A stretch of DNA of 64,000 bases from Cellulomonas palmilytica (GTDB lineage Bacteria > Actinomycetota > Actinomycetes > Actinomycetales > Cellulomonadaceae): the NCBI RefSeq assembly GCF_021590045.1, contig NZ_CP062221.1, positions 3,720,001 through 3,784,000 on the forward strand. Reading direction: 5' to 3'. Each line of letters begins with the position of its first letter. Within the stretch, counting starts at the first letter, position 1. Of the stretch, positions 51,567 through 59,681 are shown piece after piece. A model generated the notes under the pieces. That model saw only the letters and a list, made by a program, of their open reading frames with translations. It was not told the DNA's origin and ran no database searches. Both the position numbers and the translations under genes were made by a program.

Positions 51567-52321
51567 GCCGCGCCCCGCACGAACGGGCCCAGCGGCACCC
51601 CGGCCTGCTCGAGCGCCGCGCGCACGTCCCGCGCGAGCAGCACCGCACCCGGGGTGTCCGAGTGCACGCACACCGTCTCGACGTCGACCCGCACGTCGGT
51701 GCCGTCGACCGCGCGCACCGTCTTCTCGGCCGCCAGGCGCACGACCCGCCGCGCGACCTCGTCGGCGTCGGTCACCAGGGCTCCGTCCTGCCCGCGCGGC
51801 ACGAGCGTGCCGTCGGGCAGGTACCCGCGGTCCGCGAACGCCTCGGCCACGGGCCGCACCCCACGCCGCCGCGCGTGCGCGAGCACGGCCGACCCGGGCA
51901 GCCCCACGACGGGCAGGTCCCCCGTCGCGTCGAGCACCGCGGCCGCGTGCTCCTCGTGGTGCACGACGGCGTTGTAGAGCGCCCCGTGCGGCTTCACGTA
52001 CGCCACGGTGGCGCCGTGGGCGCGCGCGACGTCGACGACGAGCGCCAGCTGGGCCGCGACCTGCGCGCGCAGCTCGTCGGCCGGCACGTCCAGGAACCGT
52101 CGCCCGAAGTGCTCCCGGTCCACGTACGACACGTGCGCGCCGAGCACCACGCCCCGCGCCGCGGCGACCCGCGCGACGGCCGCCATCGTGCGCTCGTCGC
52201 CCGCGTGCCCGCCGCACGCGAGGTTCGCGCTCGTGACCACGCCCAGCAGCGCCTCGTCGATCCCGACGGCGCCGGGCACCCACGCGTCGTAGCCTTCGCC
52301 CAGGTCGCAGTTGAGGTCCAC
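51563..52321 (-). CDS. pxpA: 5-oxoprolinase subunit A (PxpA, LamB/YcsF family)
   Basis: 252 residues that begin MDLNCDLGEGYDAW, the family start. SANLACGGHAGDE, GAHVSYVDREHFGRR, YVKPHGALYN and AFADRGYLPDGTLVPRG follow, as does HSDTPGAV near the end. PxpA is the ring-opening subunit that completes the PxpABC 5-oxoprolinase. It is the first gene of the pxpABC operon, with start/stop overlaps to pxpB. Confidence 0.95.
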   Translation of the reverse strand: MDLNCDLGEGYDAWVPGAVGIDEALLGVVTSANLACGGHAGDERTMAAVARVAAARGVVLGAHVSYVDREHFGRRFLDVPADELRAQVAAQLALVVDVARAHGATVAYVKPHGALYNAVVHHEEHAAAVLDATGDLPVVGLPGSAVLAHARRRGVRPVAEAFADRGYLPDGTLVPRGQDGALVTDADEVARRVVRLAAEKTVRAVDGTDVRVDVETVCVHSDTPGAVLLARDVRAALEQAGVPLGPFVRGAA

Positions 52322-52481
52322 GGCACCACCCTGCCACCGAGCCCGGCCCCCCGGACCGTCGGCGTGACCAGCACCCGAGCGATGACGCGGCGCTCGCGAC
52401 GGTCCGGCGCGCGCGACCAGCGTCCCGGACCGACCGCCCCCGGGCCCGCAGGCGCCGGCGGCGGTCGGTCGGCGGGACGCG

Positions 52482-53318
52482 TCAGCCGGTCACCGTGGCC
52501 GGGACCAGGTCCCGCGCGACGAAGTCGCGGAAGTCGCGCGCGTCGCGCCCGAGGACGCGCCGCACGCCGTCCGTGGGCAGGGACCCGCGACCGTCGAGGA
52601 GCTCGGAGAACACGTACCCGAGCAGGTCGACGAGGTCCGGCGGCAGCCCGGCGGCCGTCAGGCCGGCGGTGTACTCCTCGACAGGAACGCCCTGGAACCG
52701 CACCGGCCGCCCGGTCGCGGCGGCGATCTCGTCCACCGCCTCGGCGAACGTCAGCGCGCGCGGGCCGGTGAGCTCGAGCACCTGACCGGCGTGCGCGTCG
52801 GTGGTGAGCGCGACCACGGCGACGTCGGCGACGTCCTCGAGGTCCACGAACGGCTCGGGCGCCGTGCCCTCGGGGAGCACGACGACGCCCTCGGCGAGCC
52901 CTTCCGCGAGGAAGCTCTCGGTGAAGTTCTGCGCGAAGAACGCCGCGCGCACGACCGTACGCGCGGGGTGGGCCTCGAGCACGAGCTGCTCGGCACGCTC
53001 CGCCTCGGCCTCGCCGCGGCCGGACAGCAGCACGAGCCGCTCGACCCCGAGCTTGCGTGCCAAGGTGGCGAGCCGCGCGACCGTCTCGGGCGCGCCGGGC
53101 ATCGCGAGGTCCGGCGCGTAGGCCACGTACGCGGCGCCCGCACCGTCGAGGACGGGGGCCCAGGTGGTCGGGTCGGCCCAGTCGAAGCGGTGCGGTCCGC
53201 CGCGCGCCGCGGCACGCACGGGCAGGTCCCGCGCCTGCAGCCGCTCGACGATGCGGCGGCCGGTCTTGCCGGTCCCGCCGAGCACGGCGACGGGTCGGTC
53301 CGGTCCCTCCTGGCTCAT
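52482..53318 (-). CDS. NmrA-like NAD(P)-binding oxidoreductase
   Basis: 278 residues of the atypical SDR fold: VAVLGGTGKTGRRIVERLQ is the GxxGxxG dinucleotide motif. RFDWADPTTWAPVL, AYVAYAPD and RAAFFAQNFTESFL follow, as in NmrA/QOR2-like proteins that bind NAD(P)H and act as redox sensors or quinone reductases. ATG 53318 has GAGAGGAG 6-13 nt upstream. It is divergent from an AraC-type regulator that probably controls it, a common pair in actinobacteria. Confidence 0.9.
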   Translation of the reverse strand: MSQEGPDRPVAVLGGTGKTGRRIVERLQARDLPVRAAARGGPHRFDWADPTTWAPVLDGAGAAYVAYAPDLAMPGAPETVARLATLARKLGVERLVLLSGRGEAEAERAEQLVLEAHPARTVVRAAFFAQNFTESFLAEGLAEGVVVLPEGTAPEPFVDLEDVADVAVVALTTDAHAGQVLELTGPRALTFAEAVDEIAAATGRPVRFQGVPVEEYTAGLTAAGLPPDLVDLLGYVFSELLDGRGSLPTDGVRRVLGRDARDFRDFVARDLVPATVTG

Positions 53319-53431
53319 GGTGACTCCTCTCGGTCGTGCGGCCGGTGTGGCCACGACTTCGAGCAAACCGGGCACCGGCGAGACGTTCCATGGTCGAGAG
53401 ACGCAACTTCATACGCGACCGTCTCGCCGCT

Positions 53432-53442
53432 AGGGTCGTCGG
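53432..53442 (+). promoter_or_regulatory. Leaderless promoter of the AraC-type regulator
   Basis: TAGGGT (53432-53437) precedes the ATG at 53443 by 5 nt, the same box as before the glutaredoxin and GNAT genes, again without a Shine-Dalgarno. Confidence 0.55.
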
Positions 53443-54426
53443 ATGGACGTCGTCGGCGGGCTGCTCGACGGGCCGCGAGCGCGCGGCGCGTTCCTCCTGC
53501 GCGTGCACCTGCGCGCCCCGTGGTCCCTGCGCCTCGAGGACGAGTCGCCGCTCACGCTCGTCCCCGTGCTGCGCGGCTCCGCGTGGATCGGCCCGCCGTC
53601 GCCCACACCCGACGACCCCGGCGAGCACCTCGCCCCCGGCGACGTGGCCGTGCTTCGCGGCGGCGGCGTGTACGTCATCGCGGACTCCCCGACCACCACC
53701 CCGCAGATCGTCATCGGCCCCGAGCCGGACGTGTGCCGCCCGGTCGAGGGGGTCCCGTCGACGATGCGTGAGCTCGGGGCGCGGACGTGGGGCAACGACC
53801 GCGACGGCGAGACCGTGCTGCTCACCGGGACGTATCTCACGGACAGCGCCGTGGGCCGCCGCGTGCTGCGCACCCTGCCCGCGCGTTCCGTGGTGCGCCG
53901 CGGCGAGGTCGACCCCGTGCTCGTCGACCTGCTCGCCCGGGAGATCACCCAGGACCTGCCGGGCCAGGACGCCGCGGGCGACCGCCTGCTCGACCTCATC
54001 CTGCTGTCCTGCCTGCGCAGCCGGCTCACGCACCCGGGGGCACCCGGCTGGTACCGCGCGGGCGGCGATCCCGTGGTGGGTGCGGCGCTGCGGCGCATCC
54101 ACGACCACCCCGCGCACCCGTGGACGCTCGAGGGCCTGGCGCGCGAGGCCGGCCTGTCGCGCGCCGCGTTCGCGCGGCGGTTCACCGCGCTCGTCGGCGA
54201 GCCGCCCATGAGCTACCTCACCGGCTGGCGGCTCGACCTCGCGGCGGACCTCCTCCTCGACCCGGACGCGACGCTCGCGTCCGTCGCGCGCGCCGTCGGC
54301 TACGGCTCGCCGTACGCGTTGAGCGCCGCGTTCACCCGCGTGCGGGGCGTGAGCCCGAGCGCGCACCGGCGCCGCGTGCTGGCCGGCGAGTGCGGCACCA
54401 CCCAGCTCGACCCGGTCCCCGGCTGA
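53443..54426 (+). CDS. AraC family transcriptional regulator (cupin type)
   Basis: 327 residues. An N-terminal cupin-like sensor (AFLLRVHLRAPWSLRLEDESP, LAPGDVAVLRGGGVYVIAD) of the AraC_binding_2/cupin_6 type is followed by two HTH motifs: WTLEGLAREAGLSRAAFARRFTALVGEPPMSYLTGWRLDLA, here split as WTLEGLAREAGLSRAAFARR and EPPMSYLTGWRLDLA, then SVARAVGYGSPYALSAAFTRVRGVSP. It is divergent from the NmrA-like gene, its likely target. Confidence 0.92.
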   Translation: MDVVGGLLDGPRARGAFLLRVHLRAPWSLRLEDESPLTLVPVLRGSAWIGPPSPTPDDPGEHLAPGDVAVLRGGGVYVIADSPTTTPQIVIGPEPDVCRPVEGVPSTMRELGARTWGNDRDGETVLLTGTYLTDSAVGRRVLRTLPARSVVRRGEVDPVLVDLLAREITQDLPGQDAAGDRLLDLILLSCLRSRLTHPGAPGWYRAGGDPVVGAALRRIHDHPAHPWTLEGLAREAGLSRAAFARRFTALVGEPPMSYLTGWRLDLAADLLLDPDATLASVARAVGYGSPYALSAAFTRVRGVSPSAHRRRVLAGECGTTQLDPVPG

Positions 54427-54492
54427 CGCGCACGGTTGCCCTCCGACGGGAGTGCGGCCGGAGCACCCTCGCGCGGGTGCGAGCATGGTCGC

Positions 54493-56913
54493 GTGGAGTC
54501 CGACGAGCTGCTCGACGTGCTGCTCGCCGGCGGACGACGAGCCGAGCGCGCGACCCACGTGCGCCACCTGCCCGCACGCGCGGGCGAGCGCGAGCCGTGG
54601 CCCGCGTGGGCGGACACGGACCTGGTGCGCGGCTACCGCACGCTCGGCGTCGAGTCCCCGTGGCGTCACCAGGTGCAGGCCGCGCAGGCGGCGTGGGACG
54701 GCCGGCACACGGTGCTGGCGACCTCGACCGGCTCCGGCAAGTCGCTCGCGTACTGGCTGCCCGCGCTGTCGGCCGTGCGCGGTCGCGCCGCCGAGGCGTC
54801 GCTCGACCCGGGCCGCATCGAGTCGGCCAGGCGCCGCGCGAGCGTCCTGTACCTGTGCCCGACGAAGGCGCTGGCCGCCGACCAGCTCGCCGCGGTCGAG
54901 CGGCTGCTCGCCGCCTCCCAGGTGCGCGACGTGCGGGTCGCGACGTGCGACGGCGACACCTCCCCAGACGAGCGGCGCTGGGTCCGCGACCACGCGGACG
55001 TGGTGCTGACCAACCCCGACTTCCTGCACTTCTCCTTCCTGCCGCAGCACGAGCGCTGGTCGCGGCTGCTCGCGTCGCTGCGGTACGTGGTCCTCGACGA
55101 GTGCCACGCGTTCCGCGGGGTGTTCGGCGCGCACGTCGCGCTCGTGCTGCGGCGTCTGCGCCGGCTCGCCGCCGCGTACGGGGCCTCGCCGACGTTCGTC
55201 CTCGCGTCCGCGACGACGGCCGACCCCGCGCAGAGCGCCGCGCGGCTGCTCGGCGTGGATCCCGACGAGGTCGAGGCCGTCACCGACGACGCGTCGCCCG
55301 CGGGACGCAAGACCGTCGTGCTGTGGCAGCCGCCCGAGCTGCCCGGCCACGGACCCGACGCGCAGACGCCGTGGGCTGCGCTCCTGCCCGACGAGGACCC
55401 GTGGGCGACCCCCGGCGAACCCGAGGACCGGCCCCGCCGCACCGCGACCGCCGAGGTCGCGGACCTCCTGGCGGACCTCGTCGCGCACGGCGGCCGCACG
55501 CTCGCGTTCACGCGCTCGCGTCGCGCGGCGGAGTCCGTCGCCACCACCACGCGTGAGCACGTCGGCGCGGTCGACCCGTCGCTGCGCGCCGCCGTGCAGG
55601 CGTACCGCGGCGGCTACCTGCCCGAGGAGCGGCGGACGCTCGAGCACGCGATCCGCAGCGGCTCACTGCGCGCGCTCGCCACGACCAACGCGCTCGAGCT
55701 CGGCGTCGACATCTCCGGGCTCGACGCGGTGCTCATCGCGGGCTGGCCCGGCACGCGCGTGTCGTTCTGGCAGCAGGCCGGGCGGGCGGGCCGTGCGGGT
55801 GCCGACGGCGTCGTCGTGCTCGTCGCTCGCGAGGACCCGCTCGACACCTACCTCGTGCACCACCCCGAGGCCGCGCTCGACGCCCCGGTCGAGGCCACCG
55901 CGTTCGACCCGACCAACCCGTACGTGCTCGCCCCGCACCTGTGCGCCGCCGCGGCCGAGCGACCCGTGCGCGCCGAGGAGCTCGACCTGTTCGGCGAGCG
56001 CGCCGCGAGCGTCCTCGACGACCTCGTCGCGCACGGCGTGCTGCGGCGCCGGCCGTCCGGCTGGTACTGGACGCACGCCGAGCCCGCGTCGCGGCTGACC
56101 GACCTGCGCGGCGCGGGCGGCAACCCCGTGCGCGTCGTGGAGTCCGAGACCGGCCGCGTGCTCGGCACGGTCGACGCCGCGTCCGCGGACGCCACGCTGC
56201 ACCCCGGTGCGGTGTACGTGCACCAGGGCGCGACGTTCGTCGTCGACGACCTGCACCAGGCCGACGACGTCGCGCTCGTCACCCGCCGCGACGTCGACTA
56301 CGGCACGTGGGCGCGGTGGCTCACGACCACCGCGGTCGTCGACGTCGCCGAGGAGCGCCGCTGGGGGCCGGTGACCTGGCACCTCGGCACCGTCGACGTC
56401 ACGTCGCAGGTGCTCGGGTTCCAGCGCAAGCACCTGCCCGACCTCGCGGTCCTGGGCTACGAGGACCTCGAGCTGCCGCCCCGCACGCTGCGCACGTCGT
56501 CGGTCTGGTGGACGGTCCCGACGTCCGTGCTGGAGGAGGCGGTCGTGACGCTCGAGGCCCTGCCCGGTGCGCTGCACGCCGCCGAGCACGCCTCGATCGG
56601 CCTTCTCCCCCTGCTCGCGACGTGCGACCGGTGGGACCTCGGCGGACTGTCGACCGCGCTGCATCCCGACACGGGCGAGGCGACCGTCTTCGTGCACGAC
56701 GCCCACCCCGGCGGCGCGGGCTTCGCCGAGCGCGGCTTCCACCTCGGCGCGACCTGGCTGCGCGCCACGCGCGACGCCATCGCCTCGTGCCCGTGCGCCA
56801 CCGGCTGCCCCGCGTGCGTGCAGTCGCCCAAGTGCGGCAACGCGAACCACCCGCTCGACAAGGCCGCCGCCCTGCGCCTGCTCGACGCGGTCCTCGCCCA
56901 CGCCACCGCCTGA
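54493..56913 (+). CDS. DECH-box helicase of the tad neighbourhood (Hrq1-like, DUF1998)
   Basis: 806 residues. A superfamily 2 helicase: Q-region WRHQVQAAQA, Walker A STGSGKSLAYWLP, motif II VLDECHAFRG (DECH), motif III LASATTADP, and motifs IV-VI in AFTRSRRAAESV, TNALELGVDISGLDAV and QQAGRAGRAGADG. A C-terminal DUF1998 domain carries the zinc-type cysteines CPCATGCPACVQSPKC. Known as the helicase next to actinobacterial tad genes (Rv3649 type). GTG 54493 is chosen; an earlier ATG frame start lies at 54436. It faces the pilus genes tail to tail. Confidence 0.93.
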   Translation: MESDELLDVLLAGGRRAERATHVRHLPARAGEREPWPAWADTDLVRGYRTLGVESPWRHQVQAAQAAWDGRHTVLATSTGSGKSLAYWLPALSAVRGRAAEASLDPGRIESARRRASVLYLCPTKALAADQLAAVERLLAASQVRDVRVATCDGDTSPDERRWVRDHADVVLTNPDFLHFSFLPQHERWSRLLASLRYVVLDECHAFRGVFGAHVALVLRRLRRLAAAYGASPTFVLASATTADPAQSAARLLGVDPDEVEAVTDDASPAGRKTVVLWQPPELPGHGPDAQTPWAALLPDEDPWATPGEPEDRPRRTATAEVADLLADLVAHGGRTLAFTRSRRAAESVATTTREHVGAVDPSLRAAVQAYRGGYLPEERRTLEHAIRSGSLRALATTNALELGVDISGLDAVLIAGWPGTRVSFWQQAGRAGRAGADGVVVLVAREDPLDTYLVHHPEAALDAPVEATAFDPTNPYVLAPHLCAAAAERPVRAEELDLFGERAASVLDDLVAHGVLRRRPSGWYWTHAEPASRLTDLRGAGGNPVRVVESETGRVLGTVDAASADATLHPGAVYVHQGATFVVDDLHQADDVALVTRRDVDYGTWARWLTTTAVVDVAEERRWGPVTWHLGTVDVTSQVLGFQRKHLPDLAVLGYEDLELPPRTLRTSSVWWTVPTSVLEEAVVTLEALPGALHAAEHASIGLLPLLATCDRWDLGGLSTALHPDTGEATVFVHDAHPGGAGFAERGFHLGATWLRATRDAIASCPCATGCPACVQSPKCGNANHPLDKAAALRLLDAVLAHATA

Positions 56914-57477
56914 CGTCGCGCGGCCCGACGCGTCTGCCGACCGTGCACCGGAGCCACCGTCCCAGGGCTCGTCGGCGGGCGGGTCGGCCCGCGCCTCGGC
57001 GGAGCGCGGACCGGCCCGGGCGTGCGCCCGAGCGGACGACCCGACAGCCGTCGCCTCGACGTCGACCGTGACCACCCCCGCGGCTCCCACCGCGCAGGCC
57101 GCCAGGCGAGCACCGTTCCTGACCGCCGCCTGCCCGGCGAGTGCGCACGCCGACGCGGCGTCCGCCCCGCGCTGCACGTGCGTCGCGGCCGCGAGCGCCG
57201 CCAGGTCGGCGCCGGCCTGCGCACGACCGCGGGCCGCGTGCGCGGCCGCCACCGTCGCGACGGCCCCGCAGCCCAGGAGCGCCGCGAGCACGACCGCGAG
57301 GAACAGCGCCGTCCCCGCGCCGCAGTCGTCGCGCCAGTCGTCGCGCCAGTCGACGCGCGCACGCCCGGCCACCCGAGGCAACGTCATCAGCCCGCTGCGG
57401 CCGCCTCTCGGTCGGGCACACTCCTGCGGCCCCCCGTGCCCAGGGGCGGGCGCCGAGCCGGGTACCGGGACGCTCAC
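55663..57477 (-). CDS. Rv3654c/TadE-like secretion protein, open frame running far into the helicase antisense
   Basis: The start is the GTG at 57477, coupled by GTGA to the tadE stop. Residues 1-125 match the short helicase-neighbourhood TadE-like family: GAGTALFLAVVLAALLGCGAVATVAAAHAARGR, given as GTALFLAVVLAALLGCG, then AQAGADLAALAAATHVQRG and ACALAGQAAVRNGARLAAC. The family normally stops near residue 130, about 57090. Here the first in-frame stop is at 55663, giving 604 codons, most of them antisense to the helicase. No frame has a stop between 57383 and 56460. The true end is therefore unclear; the conserved part is about 57090-57477. Confidence 0.6.
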   Translation of the reverse strand: MSVPVPGSAPAPGHGGPQECARPRGGRSGLMTLPRVAGRARVDWRDDWRDDCGAGTALFLAVVLAALLGCGAVATVAAAHAARGRAQAGADLAALAAATHVQRGADAASACALAGQAAVRNGARLAACAVGAAGVVTVDVEATAVGSSARAHARAGPRSAEARADPPADEPWDGGSGARSADASGRATSGGGVGEDRVEQAQGGGLVERVVRVAALGRLHARGAAGGARARGDGVARGAQPGRAEVEAALGEARAAGVGVVHEDGRLARVGMQRGRQSAEVPPVARREQGEKADRGVLGGVQRTGQGLERHDRLLQHGRRDRPPDRRRAQRAGRQLEVLVAQDREVGQVLALEPEHLRRDVDGAEVPGHRPPAALLGDVDDRGGREPPRPRAVVDVAAGDERDVVGLVQVVDDERRALVHVHRTGVQRGVRGRGVDRAEHAAGLGLHDAHGVAARAAQVGQPRRGLGVRPVPAGRPAPQHAVRDEVVEDARGALAEQVELLGAHGSLGRGGAQVRGEHVRVGRVERGGLDRGVERGLGVVHEVGVERVLASDEHDDAVGTRTARPPGLLPERHARAGPARDEHRVEPGDVDAELERVGRGERAQ

Positions 57478-57902
57478 GGCTCGTCCCAGGCGGTCGCCGA
57501 GCCCCGCAGCGTCACGACCTCACCCAGCCCCGCGACCGGCAGACCCGCCGAGACGACGACCGTGACCCAGCCGTCGTCGTGTCCCACGTCCACGCGCGCG
57601 GCGTCACCCGCGACCCTCCGCGCCCCGGCGACCACGGCCGCGTCGTCCTCGCCGATCGCCGCGAGCCGAGCGCCCGTCCGCGCGGCCTCGGCGCACCGCT
57701 GCTGCATCACGCCCGCCGCGCTCACCCCGAGCACCGCGAGCAGCAGGAGCGCGACCGCGGGCAGGCCGACCGCGAGCTCCGCCGTCACCGACCCACGATC
57801 GGCCCCACGATCGGAGCCGCGAGCCGAGCCGCGACCGGAGCCGCGATCGGAGCCGCGAGCCGAGCCACGGTCGGACCCGAGGCCGGCCTGCCCGCTCGTC
57901 AC
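57474..57902 (-). CDS. TadE family pilus assembly protein
   Basis: 142 residues. Residues 1-38 are an unusual Ser/Asp/Arg/Gly repeat (GSDRGSARGSDRGSGRG). Then comes the TadE signature, a TM helix preceded by a Glu (SVTAELAVGLPAVALLLLAVLGVSAAG) and by QQRCAEAARTGARLAA, followed by a globular part ending in VTLRGSATAWDEP. TadE is a pseudopilin-like minor component of the tad pilus. GTG 57902 overlaps the stop of the DUF4244 gene. Confidence 0.85.
   Translation of the reverse strand: MTSGQAGLGSDRGSARGSDRGSGRGSARGSDRGADRGSVTAELAVGLPAVALLLLAVLGVSAAGVMQQRCAEAARTGARLAAIGEDDAAVVAGARRVAGDAARVDVGHDDGWVTVVVSAGLPVAGLGEVVTLRGSATAWDEP
57789..57875. repeat. In-frame minisatellite at the start of tadE
   Basis: About seven degenerate 12-nt units alternating CGATCGGAGCCG and CGAGCCGAGCCG types encode the SDRGSARG repeat. 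The length is a multiple of three, so changes in copy number in steps of 12 nt keep the frame. Confidence 0.8.
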
Positions 57903-58177
57903 AGCGACAACGCCTGCTTGACGATCCCGCTGAGGAGCCCGCGCACCTCGTTGCTCTTGAGGATCACGACGAGCAGGCCCGCGAAGCCCACGGCCGCGAG
58001 CGTCGCGATCGCGTACTCCGCGGTCGCCATCCCGGCGTCCCGCGCGCCGGTGGCGAACCGCCGCGCGACGCGCTGCGGGACCCACCCGGGCACGTGCTGA
58101 CGGGTGTCAGCGCGGTCGTCGCGGGCCTCGTCGTCGTGCGCGCCGCGCGGGCGTCCCGCGAGTGCCGTGCCGTCCAT
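57899..58177 (-). CDS. DUF4244 domain protein, probable Flp-type major pilin
   Basis: 92 residues: a hydrophilic leader of about 45 residues, then GMATAEYAIATLAAVGFAGLLVVILKS, with the Glu-Tyr pair at positions +5/+6 after the Gly that marks Flp pilin processing sites. The C-terminus is short (GIVKQALSL), as in the major pilin class. Probably cleaved by a prepilin peptidase outside this window and assembled into the tad pilus. GAGGTGCTC is the Shine-Dalgarno region. The 207-nt gap to tadC shows no other feature. Confidence 0.85.
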   Translation of the reverse strand: MDGTALAGRPRGAHDDEARDDRADTRQHVPGWVPQRVARRFATGARDAGMATAEYAIATLAAVGFAGLLVVILKSNEVRGLLSGIVKQALSL

Positions 58178-58384
58178 CGAGCACCTCCTGTCTGCCGGCT
58201 CGCGCCGGCGTCGGTCGTCCGCCGGCCCGTCGGGCGCGGTCGGTGGGCGGTGACCCGCCCCGGCCGGTCCGACCCGGCCGCGGCCAGCGTCGTGCGGTAG
58301 CCGCCCGCCCGGCCGGGGCCGCGGCCGGATCTGGGGACGTCCCGCGCCGGTCGGCGGGCTGGGGTCGGGTGGTCGGGGCGGGCG

Positions 58385-58942
58385 TCACGGCAGCACCCCG
58401 TCGAGCAGCCCCGCGCCGAGCCCGAGGACGAGCGGGGCGAGCCCGAGCAGCGCGAACGCGGGCAGGAAGCACAGCCCGAGCGGGAGCACGAGGTGCACCC
58501 CGAGCGCTGCGCCCGCGGTCCGGGCACGACGACGACGCTCGCGCCGCACCGCGGCGGCGCGAGCCCGCAGCGCCGGTCCGGGCGCGGCCCCGCTCACCCA
58601 CGCCTGCTCGAGGCAGTCCCGGACGTCGTGGACGTCGGGCGGCGCGCCGGCCCATGCCGCGGGCCACGACGCCCCGAGCACGAGCGCCGCCCCGGCGGCG
58701 TCCAGGGCACCACCGCAGGCGCCTCCCGCCGCCGCACCCACCGCTCGCAGCGCGCGCGGCAGCGACGCCCCCGAGGCGACCGCGGCGTCGACGAGCTCGA
58801 GCAGCAGCACCGCGTCGAGCGGCGGACCGGTGGCGGCCCGGACGGACGCGCCGCCGGTCCCACCGCCCGGTGCGACGAGCGTGCGCCGAGCGGCGAGCCA
58901 CGGCACCACGACGAGCACGGCACCCAGGACGGTCAGCACCAC
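58385..58942 (-). CDS. TadC-like type II secretion F domain protein
   Basis: 185 residues with two or three TM segments (MVLTVLGAVLVVVPWLAA and VHLVLPLGLCFLPAFALLGLAPLVLG) and the T2SSF central region (LLELVDAAVASGASLPRALRAVG, then RERRRRARTAGAALGVHL). It is shorter than classical TadC (about 300) but of the size usual in this actinobacterial locus. GTG 58942 overlaps the tadB stop. Confidence 0.87.
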   Translation of the reverse strand: MVLTVLGAVLVVVPWLAARRTLVAPGGGTGGASVRAATGPPLDAVLLLELVDAAVASGASLPRALRAVGAAAGGACGGALDAAGAALVLGASWPAAWAGAPPDVHDVRDCLEQAWVSGAAPGPALRARAAAVRRERRRRARTAGAALGVHLVLPLGLCFLPAFALLGLAPLVLGLGAGLLDGVLP

Positions 58943-58943
58943 G

Positions 58944-59681
58944 TCAGCCGCTCCCGCGGGCGGCGCGCGCGAGGAGACGGCTCGTCCAGCGACGTCCGAC
59001 GACGAGCAGGACGAGTCCCGTCAACCCGGCGACGCTTCCCAGGCCCCCACCGAGCAGCACCCCGACCGGGTCCGCACCGAGGAGCGCGCCGAGCCCCACG
59101 CCCAGCAGCGGCAGCCACGCGAGGACGCGCGCCGTCGCGCGTGGGCCGGCGAGCGCGGCCTCGACGTCGTCCCGCTCGGCGGCGTCGGCCGCGAGCGACT
59201 CGGTGACGTGCTGCAGCATCGCGGCGAGCGGTGCCCCGAGCTCGTGCGCGGTCCGTGCCGCCGCGACGACGGCCGCGGCGCGTGCGACGAGCCTCTCGTC
59301 GTCCCGACCGCGCCCGCGCGGGTGCAGCCGTCGCACGGCACCACCGCCGTCGCGGAGCCCGACCGACATCGTGCGCGCGGTCGCGCGGGCACCCCCACCT
59401 CTGCCGGTTCCCTCGCACGCGGCGACGAGCACGGCGAGCTCGGGCACGTCGCCGTCGGCGGGCCGGCCGAGCACGGACGCCCACGCGTCGGCGGGCGGGC
59501 GCCCCGCGCGCAGCTGTGCGCCGACGGCCACGAGCACGTTCTCCAGGTCCCGTCCCGCGCCCGACCGCACGTCCGGCGACGTCTCGGTCGACGCCCTCGC
59601 CCTCAGGAGCGCCCGTCGCGGCCCGACGCCGCTGGCCACGAGGAACGCGGCCGCTCCGGCCAGCGCCACGACGGCGCTCAC
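58944..59681 (-). CDS. TadB-like type II secretion F domain protein
   Basis: 245 residues. T2SSF domain features are ENVLVAVGAQLRAGRPPADAW and VAAARTAHELGAPLAAMLQHVTESL. TM segments are at the N-terminus (VVALAGAAAFLVASGVG) and at about 190-235 (VLAWLPLLGVGLGALLG, LTGLVLLVVGRR). With TadC it forms the inner-membrane platform on which the TadA ATPase acts. The ATG overlaps the tadA stop. Confidence 0.88.
   Translation of the reverse strand: MSAVVALAGAAAFLVASGVGPRRALLRARASTETSPDVRSGAGRDLENVLVAVGAQLRAGRPPADAWASVLGRPADGDVPELAVLVAACEGTGRGGGARATARTMSVGLRDGGGAVRRLHPRGRGRDDERLVARAAAVVAAARTAHELGAPLAAMLQHVTESLAADAAERDDVEAALAGPRATARVLAWLPLLGVGLGALLGADPVGVLLGGGLGSVAGLTGLVLLVVGRRWTSRLLARAARGSG

Noticed and set aside
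56460..57383. Frameshift as the explanation for the over-long TadE-like frame
   Set aside because: None of the three minus-strand frames has a stop in this interval, so a shift cannot yield a normal-length protein.
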